Assembly (NCBI GenBank): GCA_905116865.2 | Contig: CAJHNH020000721.1 | Span: forward strand, 149,782 to 213,781 | Direction: 5' to 3' | From: Candidula unifasciata | Taxonomy: Eukaryota; Mollusca; Gastropoda; Stylommatophora; Geomitridae | Length of the DNA stretch: 64,000 bases | In this document: positions 22,900 to 34,376 of the stretch, one piece after another | Layout of the letters: each line of letters begins with the position of its first letter | How positions within the stretch are numbered: the stretch's first letter is position 1 | The notes under the pieces: model-generated | What the model was told of the DNA's origin: nothing | The model's input: the letters and a program-made list of their open reading frames with translations, nothing else | The model's database searches: none | Program-made: the position numbers and the translations under genes

Positions 22900-23410
22900 C
22901 ATAATTGTTTTGTGTGTCTCTGAGTGTGTGTCTGCGTGTATCTGTGTGTGTGCCTGTGTGTATGAATGCCTGCTATGCTTCTGCGTGTGTGTGTGTCTGT
23001 GTAGTTGTGTGTATGTGTCTGCGTGAGCATTAGCGCGCGTGGTGTGTGTGTGTCTGCGATTGTGTGTGTTTGTGTGTCTCCGATTGTATCTGTGTGTGTT
23101 TGTGTCTGCGTGTGTTTGTGTATATGTGTCTGTGTATGTCTGCGTGTGTGTGTATGCCGGTTTGTGTGTGTGTCGCATGTGTGCGTCTGTGTGTTTATCT
23201 GCGTATGTCTGTTTGTGTGTGTGTGTCTGCATTTGTTTCTATGGGTGTGTCTATATGTGTATATCTGTATGTTTGTATGTGTGTGGAATGTGCTTGTCTG
23301 TGTGGGTACCTAGGTATGTATGTGAGTGAATGGGGTGTGTTTATGTGTGTGTGAAAGTATTTGGGTGTGTTCATGTGAGTGGGTGTGTGTGTGTGTGTGT
23401 GTGCATGCAC
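22900..23410 (+). repeat. Degenerate GT-rich low-complexity region
   Basis: TGTGTG, TGTCTG and TGCGTG motifs with no fixed unit. It ends with a perfect (GT)n at 23384-23402. Long cysteine/valine frames here are artefacts. Confidence 0.93.
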
Positions 23411-23724
23411 TTTACCACCCATGCTTTTGTGCTTTTTCTTTTTTTTTCTCTCTTCTTTGATATTCATAATATGCATATTATCATATGAATATAACATGCT
23501 TATTAATAAAATACAACTGCAGTGTGAAAGACGGGTGTTTAGAAGGACCTAATGTAAGACGGGCCTGAGTGCCCAATTTGTGACCCTTTGAAAATAAAGT
23601 TCGTTCGTTCGTTCGTTTGTTTGAAGTCTGAGAGTACCACATGACCGTTTTATATGTTTTTAAACACACAGGTAGTATTGTTCATATGTGTATGTTATTA
23701 TTAGTTTGCAGTATAAAAATCCTC
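23411..23724. other. Unassigned stretch
   Basis: Contains a short (TTCG)n at 23599-23616. Nothing else recognised. Confidence 0.5.
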
Positions 23725-23947
23725 CCCATGTGGAATGCAATTTTTTGTTTGAAGCCCCACCCTGGCTTTTGCCGGGGCCCCTGAATATAGCCGGGGCATA
23801 GATACAACCTGGCCATAGATATGGCCTAACGGCTGAAAGGGGTTTCTGTGAGCTGTCTAGGGGTGATCCTCATCCGCATGGTGGCACTTTGTGTCACCGG
23901 GTGTTTATCGCTCGTGTGATGTCCTAGTGGGGAAAAATTTCATACCT
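23725..23947 (+). repeat. SINE-like family B, copy 2
   Basis: Same order of blocks as the copy at 3254: CATGTGGAATGCAATTTTTT, GAAGCCCCACCCTGGCTTTT, CGGCTGAAAGGGGTTTCTGT, GTGGCACTTTGTGTCACCGG. It ends about 135 bp before iGluR exon 1. Confidence 0.9.
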
Positions 23948-24080
23948 ACCTATTATTCTCATATTACTGTGATTATTGTTATTATTTGTATGATTACAAC
24001 TAGCATATTTCAATGTCGGTAACATTTCTCCTTATATCTGTACTGATTTGTTATATTTTTTCTTTTTTTTTAAATAAAAG

Positions 24081-24218
24081 GAATTATTCAGAATGACAAA
24101 TACTTCACTATAGGAGAGGCAAAGGCGATCATGAAGCTGCTTCAGAAGTCCAATATCTCTTTTTCTGGAATAAACCTGACTGACTACGGCTCGGAGGATT
24201 TCTTCAGTTTTAAAAAAG
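24081..24218 (+). CDS. iGluR exon 1 of those visible: ATD segment
   Basis: The acceptor is taaataaaag and the donor is gtaaga. The exon is 138 nt: two bases complete a split codon, then 45 codons, then one base that pairs with GT of the next exon to give Gly. The peptide starts IIQNDKYFTIGEAKAIMKLL and carries two N-glycosylation sequons (NIS, NLT), as expected of an extracellular ATD. Taken alone its similarity to iGluRs is weak. It is placed in this gene because its phase fits exon 2 exactly and because of its location. This makes it the least certain of the twelve exons. An upstream exon ending with one base of the split codon must exist but was not recognised. Confidence 0.72.
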
Positions 24219-24449
24219 GTAAGAGGGAGAGACAGAGACAGTCAGTTGGTAGATGTAGAGACACAGACAGGTATATAAATGTAATATACAAAGAGGATAG
24301 AAGAGTGTGCTAAGACACAAATTTCGGATTGTGATATTGATGTGAATATTGAATTGCTTCATATGGTAATTGATATGAATATTATATTATTTCATTTACT
24401 AATAGATATTAGTATTATATGTTTTAACATACAAAATGACATGGACCAT

Positions 24450-24536
24450 TATAAGTGGAGGAGGGCAAATAAGGAAGGAACTGGGAATGAAAGAATAAAT
24501 GATTGCATAAAGGAGGAGAGCTGGGTGTATGAGAAG

Positions 24537-24567
<31 letters not shown>

Positions 24568-24770
24568 AACACAAATACACACTAAATGCACATGATGCTA
24601 ACAACGGTCCTGAAATCTCATGCTCTAATTAATACTTTACTTAATGCGCGCGGGTTTCGCTAGTAACACTCGCCATCGCCATCGCCATAGGCTTTGAGTC
24701 CTATGCCTCTTGATAGCCCATTATAACACTATCGTCTGGAACAACAGAAAAGTGTTAACATATTTGGTAT
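24450..24770 (+). repeat. Interspersed repeat E, copy 1 (iGluR intron 1)
   Basis: GGGAATGAAAGAATAAAT, GGTCCTGAAATCTCATGCT, GCGGGTTTCGCTAGTAACAC and TCGCCATCG blocks occur in the same order at 42850-43130. An (AC)n run at 24538-24561 is inserted in this copy. Confidence 0.75.
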
Positions 24771-24837
24771 GGTAACTGCTGTGAATTCTATATTACTTGA
24801 TATGCAGCCTATTGAGCCTACTTTTGTGCCTAAAGCG

Positions 24838-24977
24838 CAATGGCTCTCAGCCTTCCTAATGCCGGAACCCTTTCTATAACGTCAATGAATATGCGTTTTC
24901 CTAAGGTCTTATGCGACCTCACGTGAAAGGGTCATTCGGCCCAAAAATGGTCGCGATAGGCATGTTGAGAACCGCTG
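24838..24977. mobile_element. SPIN-like hAT MITE, internally deleted copy
   Basis: The left end CAATGGCTCTCAGCCTTCCT and the right end GTTGAGAACCGCTG are degenerate inverted repeats of the hAT form CAGNGGTTCTCAACC. Internal GCGTTTTCCTAAGGTCTTAT and GTGAAAGGGTCATTCGG match SPIN-type MITEs (known from vertebrates and some invertebrates). The 8-bp flanks ctaaagcg and ttatagag agree at five of eight positions. Much of the centre is deleted. Confidence 0.8.
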
Positions 24978-25624
24978 TTATAGAGCACTCATTGACCATT
25001 TAGCAATAACGTAACCACATGCAGCTAACTATTGACAGTCTTTTATCCTTCTTATTATTGGGGGGAAAAATTATTGATGAAAGTTTTGCCAAAAGTTCGA
25101 AAGTCAAGTACAGATAAAAGAACTTCACGAAAGACAACGTGTATTTTGAAAGTATTACACTGAGATAAACGATTGTTCGGATGTAAAATTGTAAAATTGC
25201 ACATAATATTACAACAAGTCACACCAAGTGTTGGATTTGCAGCTATTAGGTCACTCTAGACAGGAAACTTTGCCGGAAGCCACAATCACAATCCAACATT
25301 ATGTCTTTTGTAGAAACGGGAGATAACTACCTTGACATTTGGCTGCTTACGAACACTGTTATGGCAGGTAGTTGACAAAACCGGAAAAGCGAATTAATTT
25401 CCCGGGAAGTTGGGTGGGGGCAAACACCTGGAATTTAAACTATTATAATTGCATGTCCGTGCATATAAAGTTGCAGTTTATTCACTTTCAATGCCCAGTG
25501 CCGTTCTTTCAAATCTGTGTTTGTACAACTCGACATGTCGGGTAATTGTGACTGTTTGTTTTCGAACAATACACAGCAAATTGTAATATTATTCGTATAA
25601 ATAAGGGGTCGGTTCATTGGGATC

Positions 25625-28600
25625 ATGGTCATAGCAAAGAGGAGTGTTCAGCTCACAAACTGATACATGATATGGTCATGGCAAAGAGAAGTGTTCAGCT
25701 CATGTACTAATACATGTTGTGGTTATGGCATATAGGGGTGTCAGCTCATGAACTGATACATGTTGTGGTCATGGCATATAGGGGTGTCAGCTCATGAACT
25801 AATACATGTTATGATGATGGCATCGAGGGGTGTCAGCTCATGTACTAATACATGTAGTGGTCAATGCACAGAGGGGTGTCAGCTAATGAACTGATACCTT
25901 TTGTTGTCATGGCATAGAGGGTTGTCAGCTCATGAACTGATAACTTTTGTTGTCATTGCATAGAGGGGTGTCAGCTTATGAGCTGATACCTTTTTTGGCA
26001 TGGCATAGAGGGGTGTCAGCTCATGTACTAATACATGTTATAATGATGGCATAAAGGGGTATAAGCTCATGTACTAATACATGTTGTGGTCATGGCATAT
26101 AGGGGTGTCAGCTCATGAACTAATAAATGTTGTGATGATTGCATGAAGGGGTGTCAGCTCATGTACTAATACATGTAGTGTTCAAGGCACAGAGGGTTGT
26201 CAGCTCATGAACTAATACATGTTGTGGTCATTGCATAGAGGGGTGTCAGCTCATGTATTAAAACACGTGGTGGTCATGGCATAGATGGGTGTCAGCTCAT
26301 CTACTAAAACATGTTGTGGTCAAGGCATAGAGGGGTGTCAGCTCATGAACTGAAGCATGTTGTTGTCATGGCATAGAGGGGTGTCAGCTCATGAACTGAA
26401 GCATGTTGTTGTCATGGCATAGAGGGGTGTCAGCTCATGTATTAAACACGTTGTGGTCATGGCATAGATGGGTGTCAGCTCATGAACTGAAGCATGTTGT
26501 TGTCATGGCATAGAGGGGTGTCAGCTCATGAACTGAAGCATGTTGTTGTCATGGCATAGAGGGGTGTCAGCTCATGAACTGTAGCATGTTGTTGTCATGG
26601 CATAGAGGGGTGTCAGCTCATGAACTGAAGCATGTTGTTGTCATGGCATAGAGGGGTGTCAGCTCATATACTAATACATGTTTTGATGATGGCGTAGAGG
26701 GGTGTCAGGTCATCTACTAATACAAGTTGTGGTCATGGCAAAGAGAAGTGTTCAGCTCACGATCTTATACATGTTTTGGTCATGCAAAGAGGAGTGTTTA
26801 GCTCATGAACTGATACATGTTATGGTCATGCAAAGAGGAGTGTTCAGCTCACGGACTGATACATGTTATGGTCATGGCAAAGAGGAGTGTTTTGCTCATG
26901 AACTGATAATTATTGTTGTCATGGCATAGAGGGGTTTCACCTCATAATCTAATGCAAAGTTTATCTTGGCATAGAGGGGTGTCAGCTCATGCACTGATGC
27001 CTTTTGTTGTCATGGCATAGGGGGGTGTCATCTCATGTACTAATACATGTTCTGGTCATGGCATAGAGGGGTATCAGCTCATGTACTAATACATGTTGTA
27101 GGTAAGGCATAGAGGGGTGTCAGCTCATGAACTAATATATGTTGTGATGATGGCATAAAGGGGTGTCAGGTCATATACTAATAGATGTTATGATGATGGC
27201 ATAGAGGGGTGTCAGCTCATATACTAATACATGTTTTGATGATGGCGTAGAGGGGTGTCAGCTCATATACTAATACATGTTTTGATGATGGCGTAGAGGG
27301 GTGTCAGGTCATGAACTGATATATGTTATGGTCATGGCAAAGATCAGAGTTCAGCTCATGAACTGACACATGTTGTGTCAGCTTATATACTAATAAATGT
27401 ATTGATTTTGGCATAGAGGGGTGTCAGCTCATGTAAAAATATATGTTGTGGTCATGGCAAAGAAAAGTGTTCAGGTCACGAAATGATACATGTTACGGTC
27501 ATGGCAAGGAGAAGTGTTCAGCTCCAGAACTGATACATGTTATGGTCATGGCAAGGAGGAGTGTTCAGCTCATGAACTGAAGCACGCTGTTGTCATGGCA
27601 TAGAGGGGTGTCAGCTCATCTACTAATACATGTTCTGGTCATGGCATAGAGTAGTGTCAGCTCATCTACTAATACATGTTGTAGTCATATCATAAAGGGG
27701 TGTCAGCTCATGTATTATTACATGTTGTCGTCAAGGCATAGAGGGATCTTAGCTCATGAACTAATACATGTTGTGATGATGGCATAGCAGGGGTGTCAGC
27801 TCATGAACTGAAGCATGTTGTTGTCATGGCATAGAGGGGTGTCAACTCATATTCTAATAAATGTTCTGATGATGGCGTAGAGGGGTGTCAGGTCATGTAC
27901 TAATACACGTTGTTGTCATGGAAAAGAGAAGTGTTCAGCTCACGAACTGATACATGTTATAGTCATGGCAAAGAGGAATGTTCAGCTCACGAATTTATAC
28001 ATGTTATGGTCATAGCAAAGAGGAGTGTTCAGCTCATAAACTGATACATGTTATGGTCATGGCAAAGAGGAGTGTTCAGCTTATGAACTGATTCTTGTTG
28101 TGGTCATGGCATAGAGGGGTGTCAGCTCATAATCTTTTGCAACTTTTTTTTTTGGCATAAAGGGGTGTCAGCCTTTAAACTGATACATGTTGTGGTCAAG
28201 ACATAGAGGGGTGTCAGCTCATGAACTGATTGATACCTTTTGTTGTCATGGCATAGAGGGGTGTGAGCTATGAACTGATGCCTTTTGTTGTCATGGCATA
28301 GAGGAGTGTCAGCTTGTGAACTGATACCTGTTGTGGTCATGGTATTGAAGAGTGTTCAGCTAATGAACTGATACATTTTGTTGTCATAGCATAGAGGGGT
28401 GTCAGCTTATGAACTTATAAGTTTAGTTGCCATGGTATAGTGGGATATCAGCACATAAACTGATAACTGTTGTTGCCATCGCATAGAGGGGTGTCAGCTT
28501 ATGAACTGATACCTTATGTTATCAGGGTATAGAAGGGTGTCAGCTCATAAAATTATACATGTCATGGTAATGGCTTAGAGGGGTGTCAGCTCATAAACGG

Positions 28601-29587
28601 ATACATGTTGTGGTCATGGCAAAGAGGAGTGGTTAGCTCATGAACGGATAATTATTGTTCTCATGGCATAGAGAGTGTCACCTCATGATCTTTTGCAATC
28701 AGCTCATAAACTGTTACATAATGTGGTCATGGCATAGGTGAGAGTCAGCTCATAAACTGTTACATAATGTGGTCATGGTATAGAAGGGTGTCAGCTCATA
28801 TGCTAATACATGTTGTGGTCAAATCATATAGGGGTGTCAGCTCATGAACTGATACATGTTGTGGTCATGGCAAAGAGGGGTGTCAGCTCATAATCTTATG
28901 CAACTATTTATCTTGGCATAAAGGGGTGTCAGCCTTTGAACTGATTGATACCTTTATGTTGTCATGGCATAGCGGCGTGTCAGCTCATAAACTGATGCCT
29001 TTTGTTTTCATGGCATAGAGGGGTGTCAGCTCATGAACTGATGCCTTTTGTTCTCATGGCATAGAGGGGTGGCAGCTCATGAACTGATGCCTTTTGTTCT
29101 CATGGCATAGAGGGGTGTCAGCTCATGAACTGATGCCTTTTGTTCTCATGGCATAGAGGGGTGTCAGCTTATGAACTAATACCTTTTATTGTAATGACAT
29201 AGAGGGGTGTCAGCTTATGAACTGATACCTGTTGTGGTTATGGTATTGAAGAAGAGTGTTCAGCTAATGAACTGATAAATTTTGTTGCCATAGCATAGAG
29301 GGGTGTCAGCTTATGAACTGATACCTTATGTTGTCAGGGTATAGAAGGGTGTCAGCTCATGAAATTATATATGTCATGGTAATGGCTTAGAGGGGTGTCA
29401 GCTCATAAACTGATACATGTTGTGGTCATTGCAAAGAGGAGTGTTCAGCTCACGAACTGATACATGTTGTGGTCATTGCAAAGAGGAGTGTTCAGCTCAT
29501 AAACTGATACATGTTGTGGTCATTGCAAAGAGGAGTGTTCAGCTCATAAACGGATACATGTTGTGGTAAGGGCAAAGAGGAGTGTTC
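25625..29587 (+). repeat. Forward 46/47-bp tandem array
   Basis: The consensus includes CATGGCATAGAGGGGTGTCA, GCTCATGAACTGATACATGT and TGTGGT. Copies vary by substitution and by indels of a few bases. Runs of the 47-bp AAGAGGAGTGTTC type are clustered near both ends and at about 26740-26910, 27450-27570 and 27930-28090. Confidence 0.97.
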
Positions 29588-29770
29588 ATGTATCAGTTCG
29601 TGAGCTGAACACTTCTCTTTGCCATGACCATAACATATTTCAGTTTGTGAGCTGAACTCTCCTCTTTTCATGACTATAACATGTATCAGTTCGTGAGCTA
29701 AACACTCCTCTTTGCCATGACCATAACATGTATCAGTCCGTGAGCTGAACACTCCTCTTTGCATGACTCC
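29588..29770 (-). repeat. Inverted 47-bp units at the right end of the array
   Basis: TGTATCAGTTCGTGAGCTGA and ACACTTCTCTTTGCCATGAC are reverse complements of the forward 47-bp unit. The switch of orientation occurs abruptly at about 29587. Confidence 0.95.
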
Positions 29771-29781
29771 TCATTGGGATC

Positions 29782-31029
29782 CGGGGGCAATAGGACGAAG
29801 AGACAGCTCTGCTTCAACCTATAGAACTCTTTCTCCTTCGTCTTTTACTCATGATGAACCACTAGATAGCACACCCTCAGTTAACTCACTCCAAGCCCTT
29901 CTATCGCTTGCCATCTTCGGCAGTACTTTTCATTACTTCTTGTAATCTTTATCCTCTTGTAGCTTGCCGTGTCGAGATGAAGTACAATTTACAGCAAAGT
30001 GCCCGATTGTGCGGGTCGTAAATGGGGATTCACAGGGAGTATTTTGTTTCCTCTGTCCATAGTTTGCTTGGTCGGGCTCGTCTTCGCTTCCCGTCTGGTC
30101 TGTACATCGTCGCTAGATATGGCATACTATTTGCTGCCATCGGTGTTACACCGCCAAATCATTTTACTGGTTGTTTTCTTATAAAATCCAGAGCTTAGAT
30201 CGTTTCTCTCCTTGTTTTATTAGGAGCCCTTCCAGGAATCTGATTTCTATTGTTTGTTTTCTTTTTTATTGTCGTTTTCCGGATCTGGCGTTGAAAGTTA
30301 TGTCATGGAATACTCTTTTGGTTTAGTTCTTTTGATGTCCTCTCCATATTTACCTTCATAATTCTTATCGCCTTTTTAAAAATCTTTTCCTATCTCTTTT
30401 ACCCTCCATATGCTGTTCAGTAAAAGACAATTTCTATTATACTACTTCCAGGGTTTTCCTAGTGCAAGTCTTATCCACCGGTATCTTCTTTCCCTCACCC
30501 GTTATTTCCCCTTGCATTAACGTTACCGCTTAGAACAAGAAAGCGATCTTGGCGATTTCAATTCACCCAGAAAACTCGGTGCGTTTTTTATGCCAAAGAA
30601 ACTACTTACAATTGTTTTGTGTGATCAGTGTTCAAAAGCTAACCCACTCGCACTAGCCAGCTCACTGTAAGTCGATTAAAAAAATGTGCCGTCTCCACAA
30701 TAAAGGTTGTCTACAGGGCATCTACTGCTGTCTTTCTGGCTACTGGGTGGTGATGTCCCAAACTTTTCAGATTGGTATGATTGTTTTCATTGGCACCCTT
30801 ATGTCTTTCAGACGATAGTGTTGGCCTGAGCTATGAGAAGGTTTAGGACTGACAGCCCATTGCGATGTCGAGTATGACGAGCAAGACCCGTCCGCGTTAA
30901 GAAAAGTCTACCAAAATTTTAGCTTGAGATTTCAGACGCATTGTTGTCTACATTTGTGTATAGTCTGTTTCTTCTCAGACGCTCAGCTCTGACCCTTTAT
31001 GCGATACTTTCTTCCTTCACTCTCACATT
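29782..31029. other. Unassigned intron sequence
   Basis: Short frames at 29763-29945 and 29999-30184 have no recognised motif. I see no repeat family here. Confidence 0.5.
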
Positions 31030-31120
31030 TCCGACATGTAACCCTATATATCTTCCCGACATCATTTTATCTTTACAAAGCTTCCCGACATGTATGCTAT
31101 AAATATTTTCGTTTCAAAAG
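31030..31120 (+). repeat. Degenerate start of the 25-bp array
   Basis: TTCCGACATGTAACCCTATA, CTTCCCGACATCATTT and CTTCCCGACATGTATGCTAT are diverged, longer-spaced relatives of the 25-bp unit, cut off from it by a SINE. Confidence 0.75.
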
Positions 31121-31360
31121 GTAATTGCGTATCCTTTAAAGCACATTGCAAAACCAACCCCAGCATTATTTTTTTTAAATCTGTGGTTTTCTAGGCAAAT
31201 TTACCTCCAGTAGTTTGTCATTGTTTTATAAACGGTTGTCTCTCGATACCAATGTCGAACCCAACGCAAAACGGTCTGCTGTCAAATCGCCTGCAGCTGA
31301 GATCGAACCCAGCATACGGCAACTGCAAAGCGCATTCACATCGCTTAAGCCACAGACGCC
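31121..31360 (-). repeat. tRNA-derived SINE family A, copy 4, inside the 25-bp array
   Basis: Reverse orientation: GTAATTGCGTATCCTTTAAA, TTTCTAGGCAAATTTACCTC, CAGTAGTTTGTCATTG, GAGATCGAACCCAGC and TCGCTTAAGCCACAGACG. It separates degenerate 25-bp-type units at 31030-31110 from the main array starting at 31363. Confidence 0.88.
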
Positions 31361-31362
31361 CA

Positions 31363-32326
31363 CTCCCGACATGTCTCCCTGTAAATCTTTCCGACATGTG
31401 TCCCTGTAAATATTCCTGACATGTGTCCCTGTAAATCTTCCCGACATGTGTCCTTGTAAATCTTCACGACATGTGTCCCTATAAATCTTCCCGACATGTG
31501 TCCCTGTAAATTTTCCCGACATGTGTCCCTGTAAATCTTCACAACATGTGTCCCTGTAAATCTTCCTGACATGTGTCCCTGTAAATCTTCCCGACATGTG
31601 TTCCTGTAATTCTTCCTGACATGTGTCCCTGTAAATCTTCCCGACATGTGTCCCTGTAAATCTTCACGACATGTGTCCCTGTAAATCTTCCCGACATGTG
31701 TCCCTGTAAATCTTCACGACATGTGTCCCTGTAAATCTTCACGACATGTGTCCCTGTAAATCTTCACGACATGTGTCCCTGTAAATCTTCGCGACATGTG
31801 TCCCTGTAAATCTTCCCGACATGTGTCCCTGTAAATCTTCCTAACATGTGTCTCTGTAAATCTTCCCGACATGTGTCCCTGTAAATCTTCACGACATGTG
31901 TCCCTGTAAATCTTCACGACATGTGTCCCTGTAAATCTTTCCGACATGTGTCCCTGTAAATCTTCCTGACATGTGTCCTTGTAAATCTTCCCGGCCCGTG
32001 TCCCTGTAAATCTTTCCGACATGTGTCCCTGTAAATCTTCCCGACATGTGTCCCTGTAAATCTTCCGGGCACGTGTCCCTGTAAATCTTCACGACATGTG
32101 TCCCTGTAAATCTTCCCGACATGTGTCCCTGTAAATCTTCCCGACATGTGTCCCTGTAAATCTTCACGACATGTGTCCCTGTAAATCTTCCCGACATGTG
32201 TCCCTGTAAATCTTCCTGACATGTGTCCCTGTAAATCTTCCCGACATGTGTCCCTGTAAATCTTCCCGACATGTGTCCCTGTAAATCTTCACGACATGTG
32301 TCCCTGTAAATCTTCCCGACGTCGTC
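31363..32326 (+). repeat. 25-bp tandem array (about 38 copies)
   Basis: The unit CTTCCCGACATGTGTCCCTG + TAAAT has CTTCACGAC and CTTCCTGAC variants. As 25 is not a multiple of three, each minus-strand frame reads a 25-residue cycle (for example GKIYRDTCREDLQGHMS) and all three frames are open. It lies in iGluR intron 1. Confidence 0.97.
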
Positions 32327-33360
32327 TGTCATCGTTATTATAATAATTATCATCACCGTCTTCATCTTTACCATCATCATCATCATCACCATCGTTGCCA
32401 TCTTTGCCCTCACCACCCCCAGCACCATCATCATCCTGATTATCATCACCGCACCATCATCACCACAATCATCACCATCATCATGTTTACCATCATCACC
32501 ACCATCATCATCATCAGCATCATCGTAACCACCATCATCATCACCAACATGTCTTAGCCATCACCACCACTAGCATCATCATCACCACCATCATCATCCT
32601 GATCATCATCACCATCATCATATTTACCATCATCACCACCATCATCATCCTGATCACCATCACTATCATCATCCTGATCCTCATCACCACCACCACCATC
32701 GTCACCACAATCATCACCATCATCATCTTTACCATCATCACCATCATCATGTTTACCATCATCACAATCATCATGTTTACCATCATCACCACCATCATCA
32801 TCACCACCATCATCATCACCACCATCATCATCACCACCATCATCATCACCAACATGTCTTAGCCATCACCATCACCAGCATCATCATCACCACCATCGTC
32901 ATCCTGATCATCATCACCATCATCATATTTACCATCATCACCACCGCCACTATCATCATCCTGATCATCATCACCACCACCATTGTCACCACAATCATCA
33001 CCATCATCATCTTTACCATCATCATGTTTACCATCATCACCATCATCATGTTTACCATCATCACCACCATCATCATCACCACCATCATCATCACCAACAT
33101 GTCTTAGCCATCACCACCACTAGCATCATCATCACCACCATCATCATCCTAATCATCCTCACCATATCATATTTACCATCATAACCACACCATCATCATC
33201 ATCACCAACATGATCTTTGCTATCACCACCATCATCATCCTGATCATCATCACCACCATCATCATATTTATCATCATCACCACCATAATCTCATCATCAC
33301 GATCTTTGCCATCACCACCACTAGCATCATCGTCATCACCACCTCAACCACCATAATCTT
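32327..33360 (+). repeat. ATC/ACC trinucleotide array with higher-order units
   Basis: Imperfect (ATC)/(ACC) triplets. Landmark CCAACATGTCTTAGCCATCA recurs near 32546, 32849 and 33095, so blocks of about 304 and 246 bp are themselves duplicated. Poly-Met/Val frames on the minus strand are artefacts. Confidence 0.93.
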
Positions 33361-34200
33361 GCTATCATTATATACTAAAATCTCTCATGGAGGTTCATCT
33401 TAGGGTCTGTCTTGGAAGTCATCCTTTCCCAAGTTCACTTGTTTCCCGCCTTTTTACCTGTCCTCTGATTCATTGTTCATTTTATTTCAAGATCTTCCTT
33501 GATTCAAAAAAGTGAACAGTCACGTCATTGGCAAATAGGGCAAGATTTGTATAAACCAATCCTCACCTGATCGGTGTAGATCTTACCATCACACTAGCTT
33601 ATTTTACTTTCTAGGATCTTTCCTGGTACCCATTATTGACTAGATTTTTATGTGTATGATTAAAATACGGCGTTGTATAAAGACTGTAACCAATGATGAT
33701 GATAATAATGATGACGATAATAATGATGATGGCAATGATGATGATGATGATGATTGTGATGATCTGAGCCATGCCTAAATCTGTAATATTTGTTCGATTA
33801 ATACAAAATACATACGGTTTATTCCTACTTTCTGGTATAATATAAGCCATCGTTGGGTGCTTTTGATGATGATAATGATAATAATATTAGTAACAATGAT
33901 TGCTATGATGAGGATGAGAATAATGATGACGATAAGCTGAGTGGCAAATAAATATATGTTTGAATATTATGGTATAAACAAACACTTTAAAACACAACCT
34001 GTATACATGGTTTGGGATGGGGGGCCTAGTAGAGGGAGCCCCTGCAAATTTTCTCTGTGTGAGAGGTTTTTTTGAGGGGGGCGGGAGAGCTGGGGGCTGA
34101 AGGGGCCTATGTCCCCAGGTTTCAGCGCCCTGTATAAAATAGGTTAGTAGGTAAACTCGTTTCTCTGTGAGAAAACTCTGAAAACTGTCTCTCTTGCTAG
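33361..34200. other. Intron sequence, ATG-rich patches
   Basis: (ATG)/(ATA) patches lie at 33693-33755 and 33866-33935. No coding signal was found up to the exon 2 acceptor. Confidence 0.6.
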
Positions 34201-34376
34201 GTCAGGTGATCCTGGAGTGGTTGTCGCGGCAGTCCTGGTTGGAGGTGACCGGGTTCTTCATCAACCCCAGGTCTATCTCCGACACCAGGGAGCAGCTGAA
34301 GATTGTCCGCAGCAAGTTCTATACAACCTTCATTGGCGTCTTGAACCCTAACCATACACAATATGTGCTGGACGAG
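34201..34376 (+). CDS. iGluR exon 2: ATD segment
   Basis: The exon lies between ctcttgctag and gtaagc; 176 nt, with two bases completing the Gly codon from exon 1, then 58 codons ending in phase 0. The peptide begins QVILEWLSRQSWLEV and ends NPNHTQYVLDE. The pattern of an alpha-helical stretch followed by a short strand and a FxGxxN segment fits lobe 2 of the LIVBP-like amino-terminal domain, where subunits assemble. One sequon (NHT) is present. GC-rich codon use contrasts with the AT-rich intron around it and supports real coding sequence. Confidence 0.82.

Larger units (their letters stand above)
25614..29781 (+). mobile_element. 4.1-kb 46/47-bp repeat unit with 11-bp flanking duplication and inverted terminus
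   Basis: TCATTGGGATC occurs exactly at 25614-25624 and 29771-29781. Between them lie about 85 forward units of 46 bp (GCATAGAGGGGTGTCAGCTC type) or 47 bp (GCAAAGAGGAGTGTTCAGCT type). The last ~180 bp (29588-29770) are about four units in reverse orientation, so both outer ends read inward as GCAAAGAGGAGTGTTCAGCT (left copy AGCAAAGAGG). The layout is that of a foldback-like mobile unit with unequal arms. No protein gene inside. Confidence 0.75.

Noticed and set aside
31889..32449. A 186-codon minus-strand frame with a 25-residue repeat (GKIYRDTCREDLQGHMS)
   Set aside because: All three frames are open because the DNA unit is 25 bp without stops. No start context, splice context or conserved family supports a protein.
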